A DNA stretch of 29,951 bases, from assembly GCA_002329295.1 (NCBI GenBank), contig DCTT01000021.1:54774-84724 (forward strand), written 5' to 3'. Below are positions 16,123-24,134 of the stretch, in pieces. The notes below the pieces were generated by a model. It saw only the letters and a program-made list of their open reading frames with translations. It ran no database searches and was not told the origin of the DNA. Position numbers and translations under genes: made by a program. Position 1 is the first letter of the stretch. Each line of letters begins with the position of its first letter. This DNA is from Eubacteriaceae bacterium UBA1433 (lineage in GTDB: Bacteria > Bacillota > Clostridia > Eubacteriales > UBA1433).

Positions 16123-18103
16123 GGTTTTTTTCCGCCTCCGTCAAATCAAATAATTTATAGACAAAATCGTTGAGATTTTCGATGTTTTCTTCATACTCTT
16201 TTGTGCCGATGCTCGCCACAATCTGTCGGTAGGCGCCGGCAATGGCTTCTTCGCTGATTTTCATCAGCGGCACCTTCAGGCGCAGTACCATATTCGGATA
16301 ATATTCATACATTTTTTCGCCAAGTTTTTTTGCAAAGCTTTTATAGTAAAAGTCATAAAGACGGCTGTTGAGCAAAATACACAAATATTCATAGGTGACG
16401 GGATAGGCATAGCTTTTCAGCGTCAAACCGTATACATCGGCGCTAAAATACAGTTTATGATTATCCAGCGCAAAAGCGTTCGTCTCCGCCTTATAGGGAA
16501 AGACGATTTTCTGCTTGTCGAAATGCCTTTTGTTTCTTCCCCATTGCAGATGATACCAGGGCAGCGTACCCCTGAGACATTCGCGCCGCTCAGAGAGTCT
16601 GTTTTTGTAAGGAGCCAGATGCGCCATTTCGGCCTGATGCACCGCCGGGTTTAAGTCGTTGGCATAGAGCAGCAAATAGCGGTGGTCCCGAATGCAATAA
16701 GGGCGTATATCGCTGTTTTTTATCCAGGGTTTCAGATTTTTGCGATCAAATTCATGTCGTTTTTCATCCTCCGCCGCCAACACAAAGGCTTTGTCCAGCC
16801 CGGTAATAATTCCTTGATGGTCTTCTAAGATATCCGACAGCATGATAAAGGACGCCTTTTCGATTTTTTCGACCAAGGCTCTTTCTTCTTCGCTAATCAA
16901 ATGAAAAGAGGTCGCGTTCAAATAACGGTGCGGAAAAGAAAACTGTTGAAAATACAACTCGTCTTGCCCAGTTAACAAACTTTGGGTCAGTTTTTCGGAA
17001 GAGGCTTTTTTGCGGTTTTCGAAGACGGCTTTTTTTACCTCGATGGTGTCTTTTTTCGAAGGAGGGTGGTTTCTTGCCACAAAAATCAGCGAGTCAATGC
17101 CGATGCCTTTGAGAATGCGCACCCCGTAAAAGTCGATAATATGTTGAAAGGTAAAATGCTTTAATAAAAAGGCGCGTAATTTTGCCGAGCTGTAAGCCTC
17201 CAAAAAATAACGACTGGTAAAAAAGGCAATGGTGCCGTTTTTTTTCAGCAATTTTTGCGCCAATGCCACAAAGCAAAAGGAAAGATCGCTTTTGTTTTCA
17301 AAAACTTCTTTGTATTTCTGCTGCAGCAGTTTGATATATTCTGTATGGAGCAGCTTGTGGCCCACATAGGGCGGATTCGTAATAACAAGATCAAATTCCT
17401 CATTTTTCCAGGGGGGATCCAACAACACATCCTGGCACAAAATATTGGGGCTGAAAAAAACCTTGCGGTGCTTGAGGCTTAACAGCAGCTTCGTACACAG
17501 CACCGATAACGGATCGATATCACAGCCGTAGAGATGACGGGAAAGAATCTGTTCATGCCGGGCAAAAGAATCGGGCACGGTTTCTTTTAACTTCACATCG
17601 AAGCGTTCATAGGCATGTAACAAAAAAGCGCCGTTGCCGCAGGCGGGATCGACCAGCTTGGACGAAGGAGTAATCTGGTTGTCGCTGAGTCGCAGCATCA
17701 GCTCAATGATATTGGTCGGTGTATAGACAGCGCCGCGTTTTTTATCGACTTTGTATGACGTGATGATATCCACGGCTGTAACCAGGCGAGTAAAATCTTC
17801 TCCGACAAACCACTCTTGTAAAAAAAGTCGGTGACTCAAGGCCAACTGGTCTTCTTTGGAAAAGACAAGCACCGCATCTTTTGCCGTGATATTTTCGCCG
17901 TATCCGCGAAAACGCAAAATCGTCTCAAGAGAAAACTCCTGAAAACGGCGAATTTCATCAATATGTTCTTCGCTGAAATATCCGTTGTCGATTAGATATT
18001 TTAAATACACAAATTTCAGCAAATTGAGTTTGAGGTCATATTCCGTTTGCGTGTAATGTTCCATGATGCCTTGCAGGGATTGCATGGCCGTTTTTACATT
18101 CAT
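16094..18103 (-). CDS. Solitary N6-adenine DNA methyltransferase, Eco57I/TaqI type
   Basis: This probable SAM-dependent adenine DNA methyltransferase has 669 residues. An all-helical N-terminal segment (1-120) precedes RGAVYTPTNIIELM (motif X region), motif I VDPACGNGAF (151-160), YGCDIDPLS (192-200) and the catalytic NPPY at 243-246 in DLVITNPPYVGHK. The C-terminal part from about 430, with GIITGLDKAFVL and a long tyrosine-rich specificity domain, resembles the target-recognition domain of TaqI/Eco57I-like enzymes. No PD-(D/E)xK nuclease motif is visible in the N-terminus, and no restriction gene adjoins. It overlaps scpB by four bases (ATGA) and ltaE by 29, so it is woven into a housekeeping operon. 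The ATG has only a weak GAAGA upstream and probably relies on coupling. Its target site cannot be read from sequence. Confidence 0.92.
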   Translation of the reverse strand: MNVKTAMQSLQGIMEHYTQTEYDLKLNLLKFVYLKYLIDNGYFSEEHIDEIRRFQEFSLETILRFRGYGENITAKDAVLVFSKEDQLALSHRLFLQEWFVGEDFTRLVTAVDIITSYKVDKKRGAVYTPTNIIELMLRLSDNQITPSSKLVDPACGNGAFLLHAYERFDVKLKETVPDSFARHEQILSRHLYGCDIDPLSVLCTKLLLSLKHRKVFFSPNILCQDVLLDPPWKNEEFDLVITNPPYVGHKLLHTEYIKLLQQKYKEVFENKSDLSFCFVALAQKLLKKNGTIAFFTSRYFLEAYSSAKLRAFLLKHFTFQHIIDFYGVRILKGIGIDSLIFVARNHPPSKKDTIEVKKAVFENRKKASSEKLTQSLLTGQDELYFQQFSFPHRYLNATSFHLISEEERALVEKIEKASFIMLSDILEDHQGIITGLDKAFVLAAEDEKRHEFDRKNLKPWIKNSDIRPYCIRDHRYLLLYANDLNPAVHQAEMAHLAPYKNRLSERRECLRGTLPWYHLQWGRNKRHFDKQKIVFPYKAETNAFALDNHKLYFSADVYGLTLKSYAYPVTYEYLCILLNSRLYDFYYKSFAKKLGEKMYEYYPNMVLRLKVPLMKISEEAIAGAYRQIVASIGTKEYEENIENLNDFVYKLFDLTEAEKNHVEFRYKTK

Positions 18104-18693
18104 TCTTCTATATCCTCACCTGTCGGTTCATTTTCGGATTGCTCTTGCGCTGCGGCAAAAAGTGCAGGATCGGTTTGTTGGCTCAACGCTTCATATTCGG
18201 GCAGATTTTCGATACTCTCCACGCCCGACAACATCAAAAATCGTTCCGTGGTTTCAAACAGCACCGGCCGCCCGATGACTTCTTTGCGGCCCGCTTCGGC
18301 AATCAATCCCCTATCCAGCAAGTTTCTGACGGAAGAGGAGGAATTTACGCCGCGAATCGCTTCGATTTCAGGTCTCGTGACGGGCTGGCGATAAGCGATA
18401 ATCGCGAGCGTTTCCAACGCTGCCTGAGACATTTTGGAAGAAATATATTCCTGAAACAATTCCTGCACATAGTCAAAATACTGCGCCCGCGTGGTCATCT
18501 GCACTTTTTTGCCCACTTGCATAATTTGCATCCCGCGCATCGCATAATCGTATTCTTGCGCCAATTGCTCTGTCAGACGATGTGCCTCGCTGACATTTAT
18601 CTGTAAAATCGCAGCGATGCTTTCCATTTCCAACGGGTCTCCCGCCGCAAACAACAAGGCTTCTAACGCGTTTATTTTGAAACGTTCTTCCAT
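18100..18693 (-). CDS. scpB: Segregation and condensation protein ScpB
   Basis: ScpB is the winged-helix (kite) dimer partner of the SMC-ScpA complex that compacts and segregates chromosomes. The 197 residues include two winged-helix domains and the family signature LETLAIIAYRQPVTRPEIEAIRGV (about 94-117) followed by a VRNLLDRGLI helix. The C-terminal 35 residues are acidic and probably disordered. The ATG at 18693 is two bases after the scpA stop, with AGGGG upstream. The stop overlaps the methyltransferase start codon. scpA-scpB adjacency is universal in Bacillota, but smc itself is not in the window. Confidence 0.96.
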   Translation of the reverse strand: MEERFKINALEALLFAAGDPLEMESIAAILQINVSEAHRLTEQLAQEYDYAMRGMQIMQVGKKVQMTTRAQYFDYVQELFQEYISSKMSQAALETLAIIAYRQPVTRPEIEAIRGVNSSSSVRNLLDRGLIAEAGRKEVIGRPVLFETTERFLMLSGVESIENLPEYEALSQQTDPALFAAAQEQSENEPTGEDIEE

Positions 18694-18695
18694 AA

Positions 18696-19424
18696 CTATT
18701 CCCCTATCAACGAAATCAGCAAAATATCTTGAAAATTGCGCTCTTGCTTCAGCACAACGATGTTTTGCTTCATGAGCTCCAGCGCCGCCAAGAACAGCGA
18801 CAACACATGGAGCAGGTTTTTTTGTTTTTTGAGCAATTTATTGAAGCTGATCATGTCTTCATGAACCAGCGCACTTTTGATTTCGAAAATTTTGTCATCC
18901 ACCGTTACGCTGTCGCGCTCCAACGTGCTGTACGCTTTCATTTTTTCGTTCAACGAATGATGTTCCGCAATATATTTTCGCATCAGCGCCGAAAGCATAT
19001 TGCCGTCAATATCCTCTTCTTCGGACACGGTGACGGATTTTTCGATATAGATCGGCTCTTTCGTAACGATGCGCATGTAGTTTTCTTGCCGATTTGCAAA
19101 ATAAAGACTGATGTCCTTAAACAACTTATATTCATACAAACTCAGCGCCAGCTGTGCGCGGGGATCCAGGCTTTCTTCCTCTTCTTCGCCGGGCGGCAAC
19201 AGCATACGAGATTTGATTTCCAGCAACTGCGATGCCATCACGATAAACTCGACGGCCACATCAATATTCATGCGCTGCCAGGAATAAATGTATTCCAAAT
19301 ATTGTTTCGTAATGCGCTCAATGGGAATGTCGGCAATGGACAGCTGATCTTTTTGAATCAAATGCAGCAATAAATCCAACGGCCCGTCGAAAGTTTCTTC
19401 TATATGCACGATATATTGTTCCAT
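18696..19424 (-). CDS. scpA: Segregation and condensation protein ScpA
   Basis: ScpA is the kleisin that bridges SMC heads. The 242 residues begin MEQYIVHIEETFDGPLDLLL, the hallmark N-terminal helix-turn of bacterial kleisins, then LIQKDQLSIADIPIERITKQYLEY and a MASQLLEIKSRMLLP helix. An acidic middle is followed by the C-terminal winged helix. The frame opens further upstream (19445), but the ATG at 19424 matches the family start and has GGTGG nearby. It follows the M50 stop by one base, so translation is coupled. Confidence 0.96.
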   Translation of the reverse strand: MEQYIVHIEETFDGPLDLLLHLIQKDQLSIADIPIERITKQYLEYIYSWQRMNIDVAVEFIVMASQLLEIKSRMLLPPGEEEEESLDPRAQLALSLYEYKLFKDISLYFANRQENYMRIVTKEPIYIEKSVTVSEEEDIDGNMLSALMRKYIAEHHSLNEKMKAYSTLERDSVTVDDKIFEIKSALVHEDMISFNKLLKKQKNLLHVLSLFLAALELMKQNIVVLKQERNFQDILLISLIGE

Positions 19425-19425
19425 T

Positions 19426-20085
19426 TTAACCACCCACGATCGCAAAAGCTATTTTGAGCAAAACCTGAGCGAGATAAACGCCGACCACAGAGACAAATCG
19501 ACCGATGACTCCAAAGACCATCAATAAAATCAAAACAATGCTTAATTGGCGCTGATATTGATAAAATTTGGCTTCCAGTCTGTCGGGCAAAAAGGCCGCC
19601 AGCATTTTGGAACCGTCCAGGGGCGGCAGCGGAATAAAGTTAAAGACACATAAAACTATATTATACAACAGCAGGTAATAAAGCATAAAAAAGACGATTT
19701 CCGCAATTTGCGATGTGCTTCCCTGCGTGAATTTTATATAGAAAGCGAAAAGAAAAGCGCTGATGATTGCCAGGAAAAAATTGGTAATGGGTCCTGCAAA
19801 AGCCGTCAGCAGCATTCCTCGTTTTCGGTTTTTAAAAGCGTACATATTCACGCTGACGGGTTTGGCCCAACCAAAGCCTACCAGGATTAAAAAAATCGTT
19901 CCGATCAAATCCAAATGCGCCAACGGGTTCAGTGTCAGCCGACCCATGTTTTTTGCCGTATCGTCCCCTAATTTATAGCTCACATAAGCATGGGCATATT
20001 CATGAAAAGTCAGTGCAATAAGCAAGGCGGGAACGGCATAGAGCATGGAAAGCAGGCGCTCTGTGCTCAAAAAATTTTCAAACAT
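19426..20085 (-). CDS. Site-2 protease family membrane metalloprotease (M50)
   Basis: This intramembrane zinc protease of the minimal S2P/Rv-type subfamily has 219 residues and no PDZ domain. The zinc motif is H28-E-Y-A-H32 in the first core helix (LTFHEYAHAY); the third ligand is probably the Asp of PLPPLDG in the later FNFIPLPPLDGSKML helix. About five or six membrane helices are visible. The ATG at 20085 has AAGGAG six bases upstream and is preferred over the frame opening at 20109; it overlaps the lysA end by eight bases. M50 genes next to scpA are common in Bacillota, although the substrate of this subfamily is not known. Confidence 0.92.
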   Translation of the reverse strand: MFENFLSTERLLSMLYAVPALLIALTFHEYAHAYVSYKLGDDTAKNMGRLTLNPLAHLDLIGTIFLILVGFGWAKPVSVNMYAFKNRKRGMLLTAFAGPITNFFLAIISAFLFAFYIKFTQGSTSQIAEIVFFMLYYLLLYNIVLCVFNFIPLPPLDGSKMLAAFLPDRLEAKFYQYQRQLSIVLILLMVFGVIGRFVSVVGVYLAQVLLKIAFAIVGG

Positions 20086-21394
20086 CTTTTTCTCCTTTTG
20101 TTTCGGCATGCAACCAGGACGGAACGCTGTCTTTGGAAATCATATCTTCTTTTTCTTCTCGCCTGATGATGATTTCGCTCTCAGAACCCTTAAGCAACAC
20201 CACGGCGGGACGAGGGAGCCGATTATAGTTGCTTGCCATGGATTGCTGGTAAGCGCCGGTATGGAGCACGGCAAGAATATCGCCCGGTTCGCTTTGTTGC
20301 AGCATAACATTTTCGAAGAGTGTATCGCTTTCGCAGCAACGGCCGCTGACGGTGACCAAGTCGTCTTTGGGCTGATTGTATTTGTTGGCAACCAAAAGTC
20401 GATACTCGGCATTATACATCGCCGGACGGGGGTTTTCATAAAGGCCGCCGTCCACGTTAACGTACTTGCGCAATCCCGAAAGGTTTTTGATCACGCCTAC
20501 CCTATAAAGCGTAATGCCTGCCGGCCCCACAATGTATCGGCCCGGTTCTATGCCCACGGTGGGCATGGCAATGTTACCGTCGCTGAAATGTTTTAAAAAA
20601 AGTTGATTCAGTGCCTTGGCATATCCTTTGATATCGAAAAGGGTTTCCTGTTCCAGATAATCGATATTAAACCCGCCTCCCAAATTGATTTCCTGTAAAC
20701 AGACAGGCAATCGGGCGGAAATATCTTTATAAAGTGCAATTAAATTGCTTGCCGCCGCCACATAGGCTTCATGGTCGTGAATTTGCGAGCCGATATGACA
20801 GTGCAGTCCGATCAGGCGCAAATTCGGCGCCTCGGCAACTATTTTTTGTGCAGCGCCGCAGGCTTCGGCAAACGGGATTCCGAATTTGGAATCGGCTTTG
20901 CCGGTGAGAATGCGCTCATGGGTATTTGCCATAATGCCCGGATTGATGCGAATCATCACGGGCTGCGTGATATGCAATGAAGCAGCGATTTGCTGCAAGG
21001 TCGGTATTTCCTGTTCGCTGTCAATGACCACGCATCCTACACAATTGCTAAGGGCATAGGTGAGTTCCTCGATGCTTTTGTTGCTGCCGTGATAGGTGAT
21101 CTTCTCTCCTTTTATCCCGGCGACAAGCGCGGTATAAAACTCTCCGCTACTTACCGTATCAAGAAAAAGCCCTTCGTCGTCGATGATTTTGCACATCGCA
21201 AGGCAGGTAAAAGCTTTCGAGGCATAGCTGATTTTGATCGGAAAATGCACGTCTCGAAAAGCCTCTTGCAAAACGCGTATATTTTGTCGCAAAATATCTT
21301 CGCTGAGTACATAAAGCGGCGTGCCGTATTTGTTTGCCAGCGCCACGGTATCGTGTTTTGCAAAATAGAAATGTTCCTGGTTTTTCGTTGTCAT
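20078..21394 (-). CDS. lysA: Diaminopimelate decarboxylase
   Basis: LysA is the PLP-dependent fold-type III enzyme that converts meso-diaminopimelate to lysine. The 438 residues show the PLP lysine K60 in KISYASKAF, GSNKSIEEL, HCHIGSQIHD, the phosphate-binding NLGGGFNI, EPGRYIVG and the SGRCCESDTLF loop, whose cysteine enters the partner's active site. The C-terminal 40 residues after the barrel are charged and longer than usual. ATG at 21394 with CGGAGC upstream. It is the first gene of the ten-gene minus-strand run, with its own promoter at 21429-21457 and a leader too short for a lysine riboswitch. Confidence 0.96.
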   Translation of the reverse strand: MTTKNQEHFYFAKHDTVALANKYGTPLYVLSEDILRQNIRVLQEAFRDVHFPIKISYASKAFTCLAMCKIIDDEGLFLDTVSSGEFYTALVAGIKGEKITYHGSNKSIEELTYALSNCVGCVVIDSEQEIPTLQQIAASLHITQPVMIRINPGIMANTHERILTGKADSKFGIPFAEACGAAQKIVAEAPNLRLIGLHCHIGSQIHDHEAYVAAASNLIALYKDISARLPVCLQEINLGGGFNIDYLEQETLFDIKGYAKALNQLFLKHFSDGNIAMPTVGIEPGRYIVGPAGITLYRVGVIKNLSGLRKYVNVDGGLYENPRPAMYNAEYRLLVANKYNQPKDDLVTVSGRCCESDTLFENVMLQQSEPGDILAVLHTGAYQQSMASNYNRLPRPAVVLLKGSESEIIIRREEKEDMISKDSVPSWLHAETKGEKDV

Positions 21395-21428
21395 CTTGTT
21401 GCTCCGCTTGCTTGAATGATAGAAAAAT

Positions 21429-21457
21429 ATTTTATCAAAAAGTGGTATAAAAGTCTA
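21429..21457 (-). promoter_or_regulatory. Extended -10 sigma-A promoter for the lysA-to-mutS2 run
   Basis: On the minus strand, TAGACT (21457-21452) and TGATAAAAT with -10 TAAAAT (21434-21429) are 17 bases apart. The TGn extension compensates for the weak -35. Transcription would start close to 21421, giving a leader of about 27 bases. Confidence 0.65.
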
Positions 21458-21480
21458 GTATGCAGCGTATTATTTATCGG

Positions 21481-21515
21481 CAAAACAAAGAAGACACACC
21501 ACGGTGTGTCTTCTT
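21481..21515 (-). terminator. Long hairpin terminator after the 2-oxoacid oxidoreductase operon
   Basis: A 13-base perfect inverted repeat (21488-21500 with 21503-21515, AAGAAGACACACC arm) with only two bases between the arms follows the gamma-subunit stop by 16 bases. On the minus strand it is followed by a T-rich TTTGTTTTG. The T tract is interrupted, so strength is uncertain, but position and stem support termination. Confidence 0.75.
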
Positions 21516-21531
21516 CATAAAAGCATTCGGT

Positions 21532-22065
21532 CTATACCATTTCCGCTCCGGCTTTGATGCAAGCAATGTTGGATTCAACAAATTTTGCTTTATCGCCTGT
21601 AAAGGTTTGTTTTACCAAATCATACAGACTTTCCAGCGTAACGGTTCCTGTAGCTTTTGCATAGGCGCCGAGGATGACCATGTTGGCTCCTCTATTGTTG
21701 CCTAATTCTTCCGCTTTTTCTTGTGCGTCAATATAAAAGATTTCAATGTCGTCTCTTGCGGGTTTTTCTTTAATAATCGAGCTGTTAACGAACAATTTTC
21801 CTCCGGGGATTACAGCGCTTTCAAATTTATGCAGTGAAGGAAGGTTCATTACGATGATGCTGTTGGCTTCAAGAACCTGTGCAGCACCGATTTCTTCGTC
21901 GGAAACCACGACGCTGCAGTTTGCGGTACCGCCGCGCATTTCAGGACCGTAAGAGGGAGCCCATGTTACTTCTTTGCCTTCGGCAAAGCCCGCATATGCG
22001 ATCATTTGGCCGATACGCAACACGCCCTGTCCACCAAAACCAGCTACCAATACTTGTTCTAACAT
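21532..22065 (-). CDS. 2-oxoacid:ferredoxin oxidoreductase, gamma subunit
   Basis: This is the gamma (catalytic-domain III) subunit of a KOR/VOR-type enzyme that oxidatively decarboxylates a 2-oxoacid to an acyl-CoA with ferredoxin as acceptor. The 177 residues contain VAGFGGQGVLRIGQMIAYAG, TWAPSYGPEMRGGTANCSVV and VMNLPSLHKFE, all typical. The open frame begins at 22089, but the ATG at 22065 starts MLEQVLVAGFGGQG, the conserved N-terminus, and has GGAGGAG upstream. The gap from the beta gene is then 16 bases. It is the last gene of the cluster. The substrate (2-oxoglutarate, branched-chain 2-oxoacid or other) cannot be fixed from sequence. Confidence 0.93.
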   Translation of the reverse strand: MLEQVLVAGFGGQGVLRIGQMIAYAGFAEGKEVTWAPSYGPEMRGGTANCSVVVSDEEIGAAQVLEANSIIVMNLPSLHKFESAVIPGGKLFVNSSIIKEKPARDDIEIFYIDAQEKAEELGNNRGANMVILGAYAKATGTVTLESLYDLVKQTFTGDKAKFVESNIACIKAGAEMV

Positions 22066-22081
22066 ATCACTTACTCCTCCT

Positions 22082-22819
22082 TTATTCAAAATCCTTAAAG
22101 TTGCCCAACGGATAGTAGGGAATCATGTTTTCCTGGAGCCATTTCATGGCGCCGGCAGGAGTGAATCCCCAGTTTGTCGGACACGTGGACAATACTTCAA
22201 CCAAAGCGTAGCCTTTGCCCTGGATTTGACATTCAAAGGCGCGTCGGATGGCTTTTTTCGCTTTGCGCACGTTTGCCGGTGTATCGACCGATACACGTTC
22301 AACGAATTTTGCGCCTTCGATGGTCGCAATCATTTCTGCGATGCGAATGGGTTTTCCGCAGTGCTCTTCACTTCTGCCGTAGGGAGCCGTGGATGCCTTT
22401 TGACCTACGAGGGTCGTGGGCGCCATTTGTCCGCCGGTCATGCCGTAAATGGCATTGTTTACAAATACAGTCGAAATTTTTTCGCCTCTGTGAGCGGCAT
22501 GAACCACTTCGGCCGTTCCGATGGACGCCAAGTCACCGTCGCCCTGATAGGTGAAAACAAAGTTGTCGGGATGAACTCTCTTTTGTCCTGTGGCAACGGC
22601 CGGTGCACGACCATGCGCCGCTACATACATATCGCAGGAAAAGAAATGGTCGCTCAATGCGGCGCACCCTACCGGCGCCACCCCTACAGCGCGGTCATAC
22701 ACGCCGAGCTCTACCAGGTTTTCCGCTACAAGTTTATGGATAATCCCGTGAGTACATCCGGGACAAAATGACAAAGGAGTATCTGTCAACGCAATTGATT
22801 TTTTATATACAACAGCCAT
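22082..22819 (-). CDS. 2-oxoacid:ferredoxin oxidoreductase, beta subunit (TPP-binding)
   Basis: The beta subunit carries thiamine diphosphate. The 245 residues show the FCPGCTHG cysteine motif (C19, C22), VGCAALSDHFF, GDGDLASIGTAE (Mg/TPP-binding GDG) with NNAIYGMTGGQMAPTT completing the site, and YALVEVLSTCPTNWG near the end. The ATG shares one base with the stop of the alpha gene (TAATG), and AGGAGG lies nine bases upstream. Together with the alpha, gamma and ferredoxin genes it forms a complete four-subunit enzyme. Lack of its own iron-sulfur cluster domain fits the KOR/VOR rather than the pyruvate enzyme layout. Confidence 0.95.
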   Translation of the reverse strand: MAVVYKKSIALTDTPLSFCPGCTHGIIHKLVAENLVELGVYDRAVGVAPVGCAALSDHFFSCDMYVAAHGRAPAVATGQKRVHPDNFVFTYQGDGDLASIGTAEVVHAAHRGEKISTVFVNNAIYGMTGGQMAPTTLVGQKASTAPYGRSEEHCGKPIRIAEMIATIEGAKFVERVSVDTPANVRKAKKAIRRAFECQIQGKGYALVEVLSTCPTNWGFTPAGAMKWLQENMIPYYPLGNFKDFE

Positions 22820-23880
22820 TATGCTTTACCTCCTAACACTTCTTTTGCATAATTGTATACAGCTTCAGGAATAATCGGGTTTCCGCCCGTTCTTCCGAAG
22901 AATTTCACGGGGAATTTGCCCAATACGGAGAGACGAACGTCTTCGATCATCTGTCCGCAGCTTTGTTCTACACTGATCACTGCTTTACAATTCGGGTTGA
23001 TTTTGTCAAAAGCTTCTTTCGGGAACGGATAGAGCGAGATGGGTCGAATCAGACCAAACTTAAGTCCGTCCGCCTGTGCTTTTTTCAGTACGTTTTTGCA
23101 AGCTCTGCTGGGTGTGCCGTAAGCTACGAGTACAATATCCGCATCTTCGATGCCAATTGCTTCGTAACGCACATAGTTTGCAGCGTAGTCAGCCAATTTT
23201 GCCTGGATGACATGGTTGAGTTCTTCAAGGCCGTCGGCAGGAAGGACCATAGCGTTGATGCGATTGTGTTCACCGCGTTTTACATGACCGCCGTCAGCCG
23301 CCCAGGGTTTATCGATGGGTTTTTTCGTTACTTCGGGAATTTCTACCGGCTCCATCATCTGACCGATGAGACCGTCTGCCAAAATCAATACAGGCATTCT
23401 GTATTTATCGGCAACGTCAAATGCTTCTACCACCAAGTCTGCGCATTCCTGCACGCTTGCCGGTGCAAAGCACGGATGGAAATAGTCGCCGTTTCCGCCG
23501 CCGCGTGTGCACATAAAATAGTCGCTTTGCTGCGGAAGAATATTGCCCAGACCGGGGCCACCACGAGATACGTCAATGACAACTGCCGGAATTTGAGCCG
23601 CTACCATATAGGTCAGACCTTCTTGTTTCAATGCCAGACCCGGTGAAGATGTGGACGTGATAACACGTGCACCGGCTCCGCCGGCACCGTATACCATGTA
23701 GCTTGCCGCAACTTCGCTCTCAGCCTGCAAGAAACATCTGCCGGCTTTGGGCATTTCTCTTGCCATATACTCGATCAGTTCGCTTTGTGGTGTAATGGGA
23801 TAACCGAAGAAATGGGTTGCGCCTGCTGCAATTGCCGCCGCTGCCAAAGCTTCGTTACCTTTCATTAATTTTTTTGCCAT
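22819..23880 (-). CDS. 2-oxoacid:ferredoxin oxidoreductase, alpha subunit (VorB/KorA-like)
   Basis: The 353-residue alpha subunit comprises the pyrimidine-binding and transketolase C-like domains. It opens KLMKGNEALAAAAIAAGATHFFGYPITPQSE, contains FLQAESEVAASYMVYGA and TSTSSPGLALKQEGL, and later SRGGPGLGNILPQQSDYF. The resemblance is closest to proteins often annotated as 3-methyl-2-oxobutanoate dehydrogenase subunit VorB, which would give isobutyryl-, isovaleryl- or 2-methylbutyryl-CoA; 2-oxoglutarate remains possible. ATG at 23880 with GGAGGAAGGAG upstream that overlaps the ferredoxin stop, 17 bases away. Subunits of this type work in the cytoplasm with ferredoxin. Confidence 0.94.
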   Translation of the reverse strand: MAKKLMKGNEALAAAAIAAGATHFFGYPITPQSELIEYMAREMPKAGRCFLQAESEVAASYMVYGAGGAGARVITSTSSPGLALKQEGLTYMVAAQIPAVVIDVSRGGPGLGNILPQQSDYFMCTRGGGNGDYFHPCFAPASVQECADLVVEAFDVADKYRMPVLILADGLIGQMMEPVEIPEVTKKPIDKPWAADGGHVKRGEHNRINAMVLPADGLEELNHVIQAKLADYAANYVRYEAIGIEDADIVLVAYGTPSRACKNVLKKAQADGLKFGLIRPISLYPFPKEAFDKINPNCKAVISVEQSCGQMIEDVRLSVLGKFPVKFFGRTGGNPIIPEAVYNYAKEVLGGKA

Positions 23881-23897
23881 TTTGTTACTCCTTCCTC

Positions 23898-24110
23898 CTA
23901 CTCTTTCTCGACAGTGATAATGCTGTCAGGACACATAATTGCACAAGTACCGCATGCGATGCATTCATCGATGTTGGTAACTTTGACAGGGTAGTATCCT
24001 TTTGAGTTGGTTTCACTGTCAAGTACTAAGATTTTTTTGGGACAGAAAGTTACGCAAAGTTCACAACCTTTGCATTTTTCTGTGTCGAACGTGAGTTTCG
24101 CTTTTGCCAT
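23898..24110 (-). CDS. Two-cluster 4Fe-4S ferredoxin subunit of the 2-oxoacid oxidoreductase
   Basis: A 70-residue ferredoxin-type protein with two CxxCxxCxxxCP motifs: C13, C16, C19, C23 and C50, C53, C56, C60, each followed by proline. It is the delta subunit that passes electrons from the thiamine centre to free ferredoxin. The spacing between the clusters (26 residues) is larger than in clostridial free ferredoxins and matches KorD/VorD subunits. ATG at 24110 with AGAGGTGG upstream; 24 bases after the ATPase gene and 17 before the alpha gene. Confidence 0.94.
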   Translation of the reverse strand: MAKAKLTFDTEKCKGCELCVTFCPKKILVLDSETNSKGYYPVKVTNIDECIACGTCAIMCPDSIITVEKE

Positions 24111-24134
24111 TATAGCGCCACCTCTCTTATTTAT

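Noticed and set aside
16094..18103. Type IIG restriction-modification fusion
   Set aside because: The 120-residue N-terminal region is too short and lacks a visible PD-(D/E)xK motif; a solitary methyltransferase fits better.
21395..21470. Lysine riboswitch before lysA
   Set aside because: The predicted leader is only about 27 bases, far too short for the lysine aptamer.
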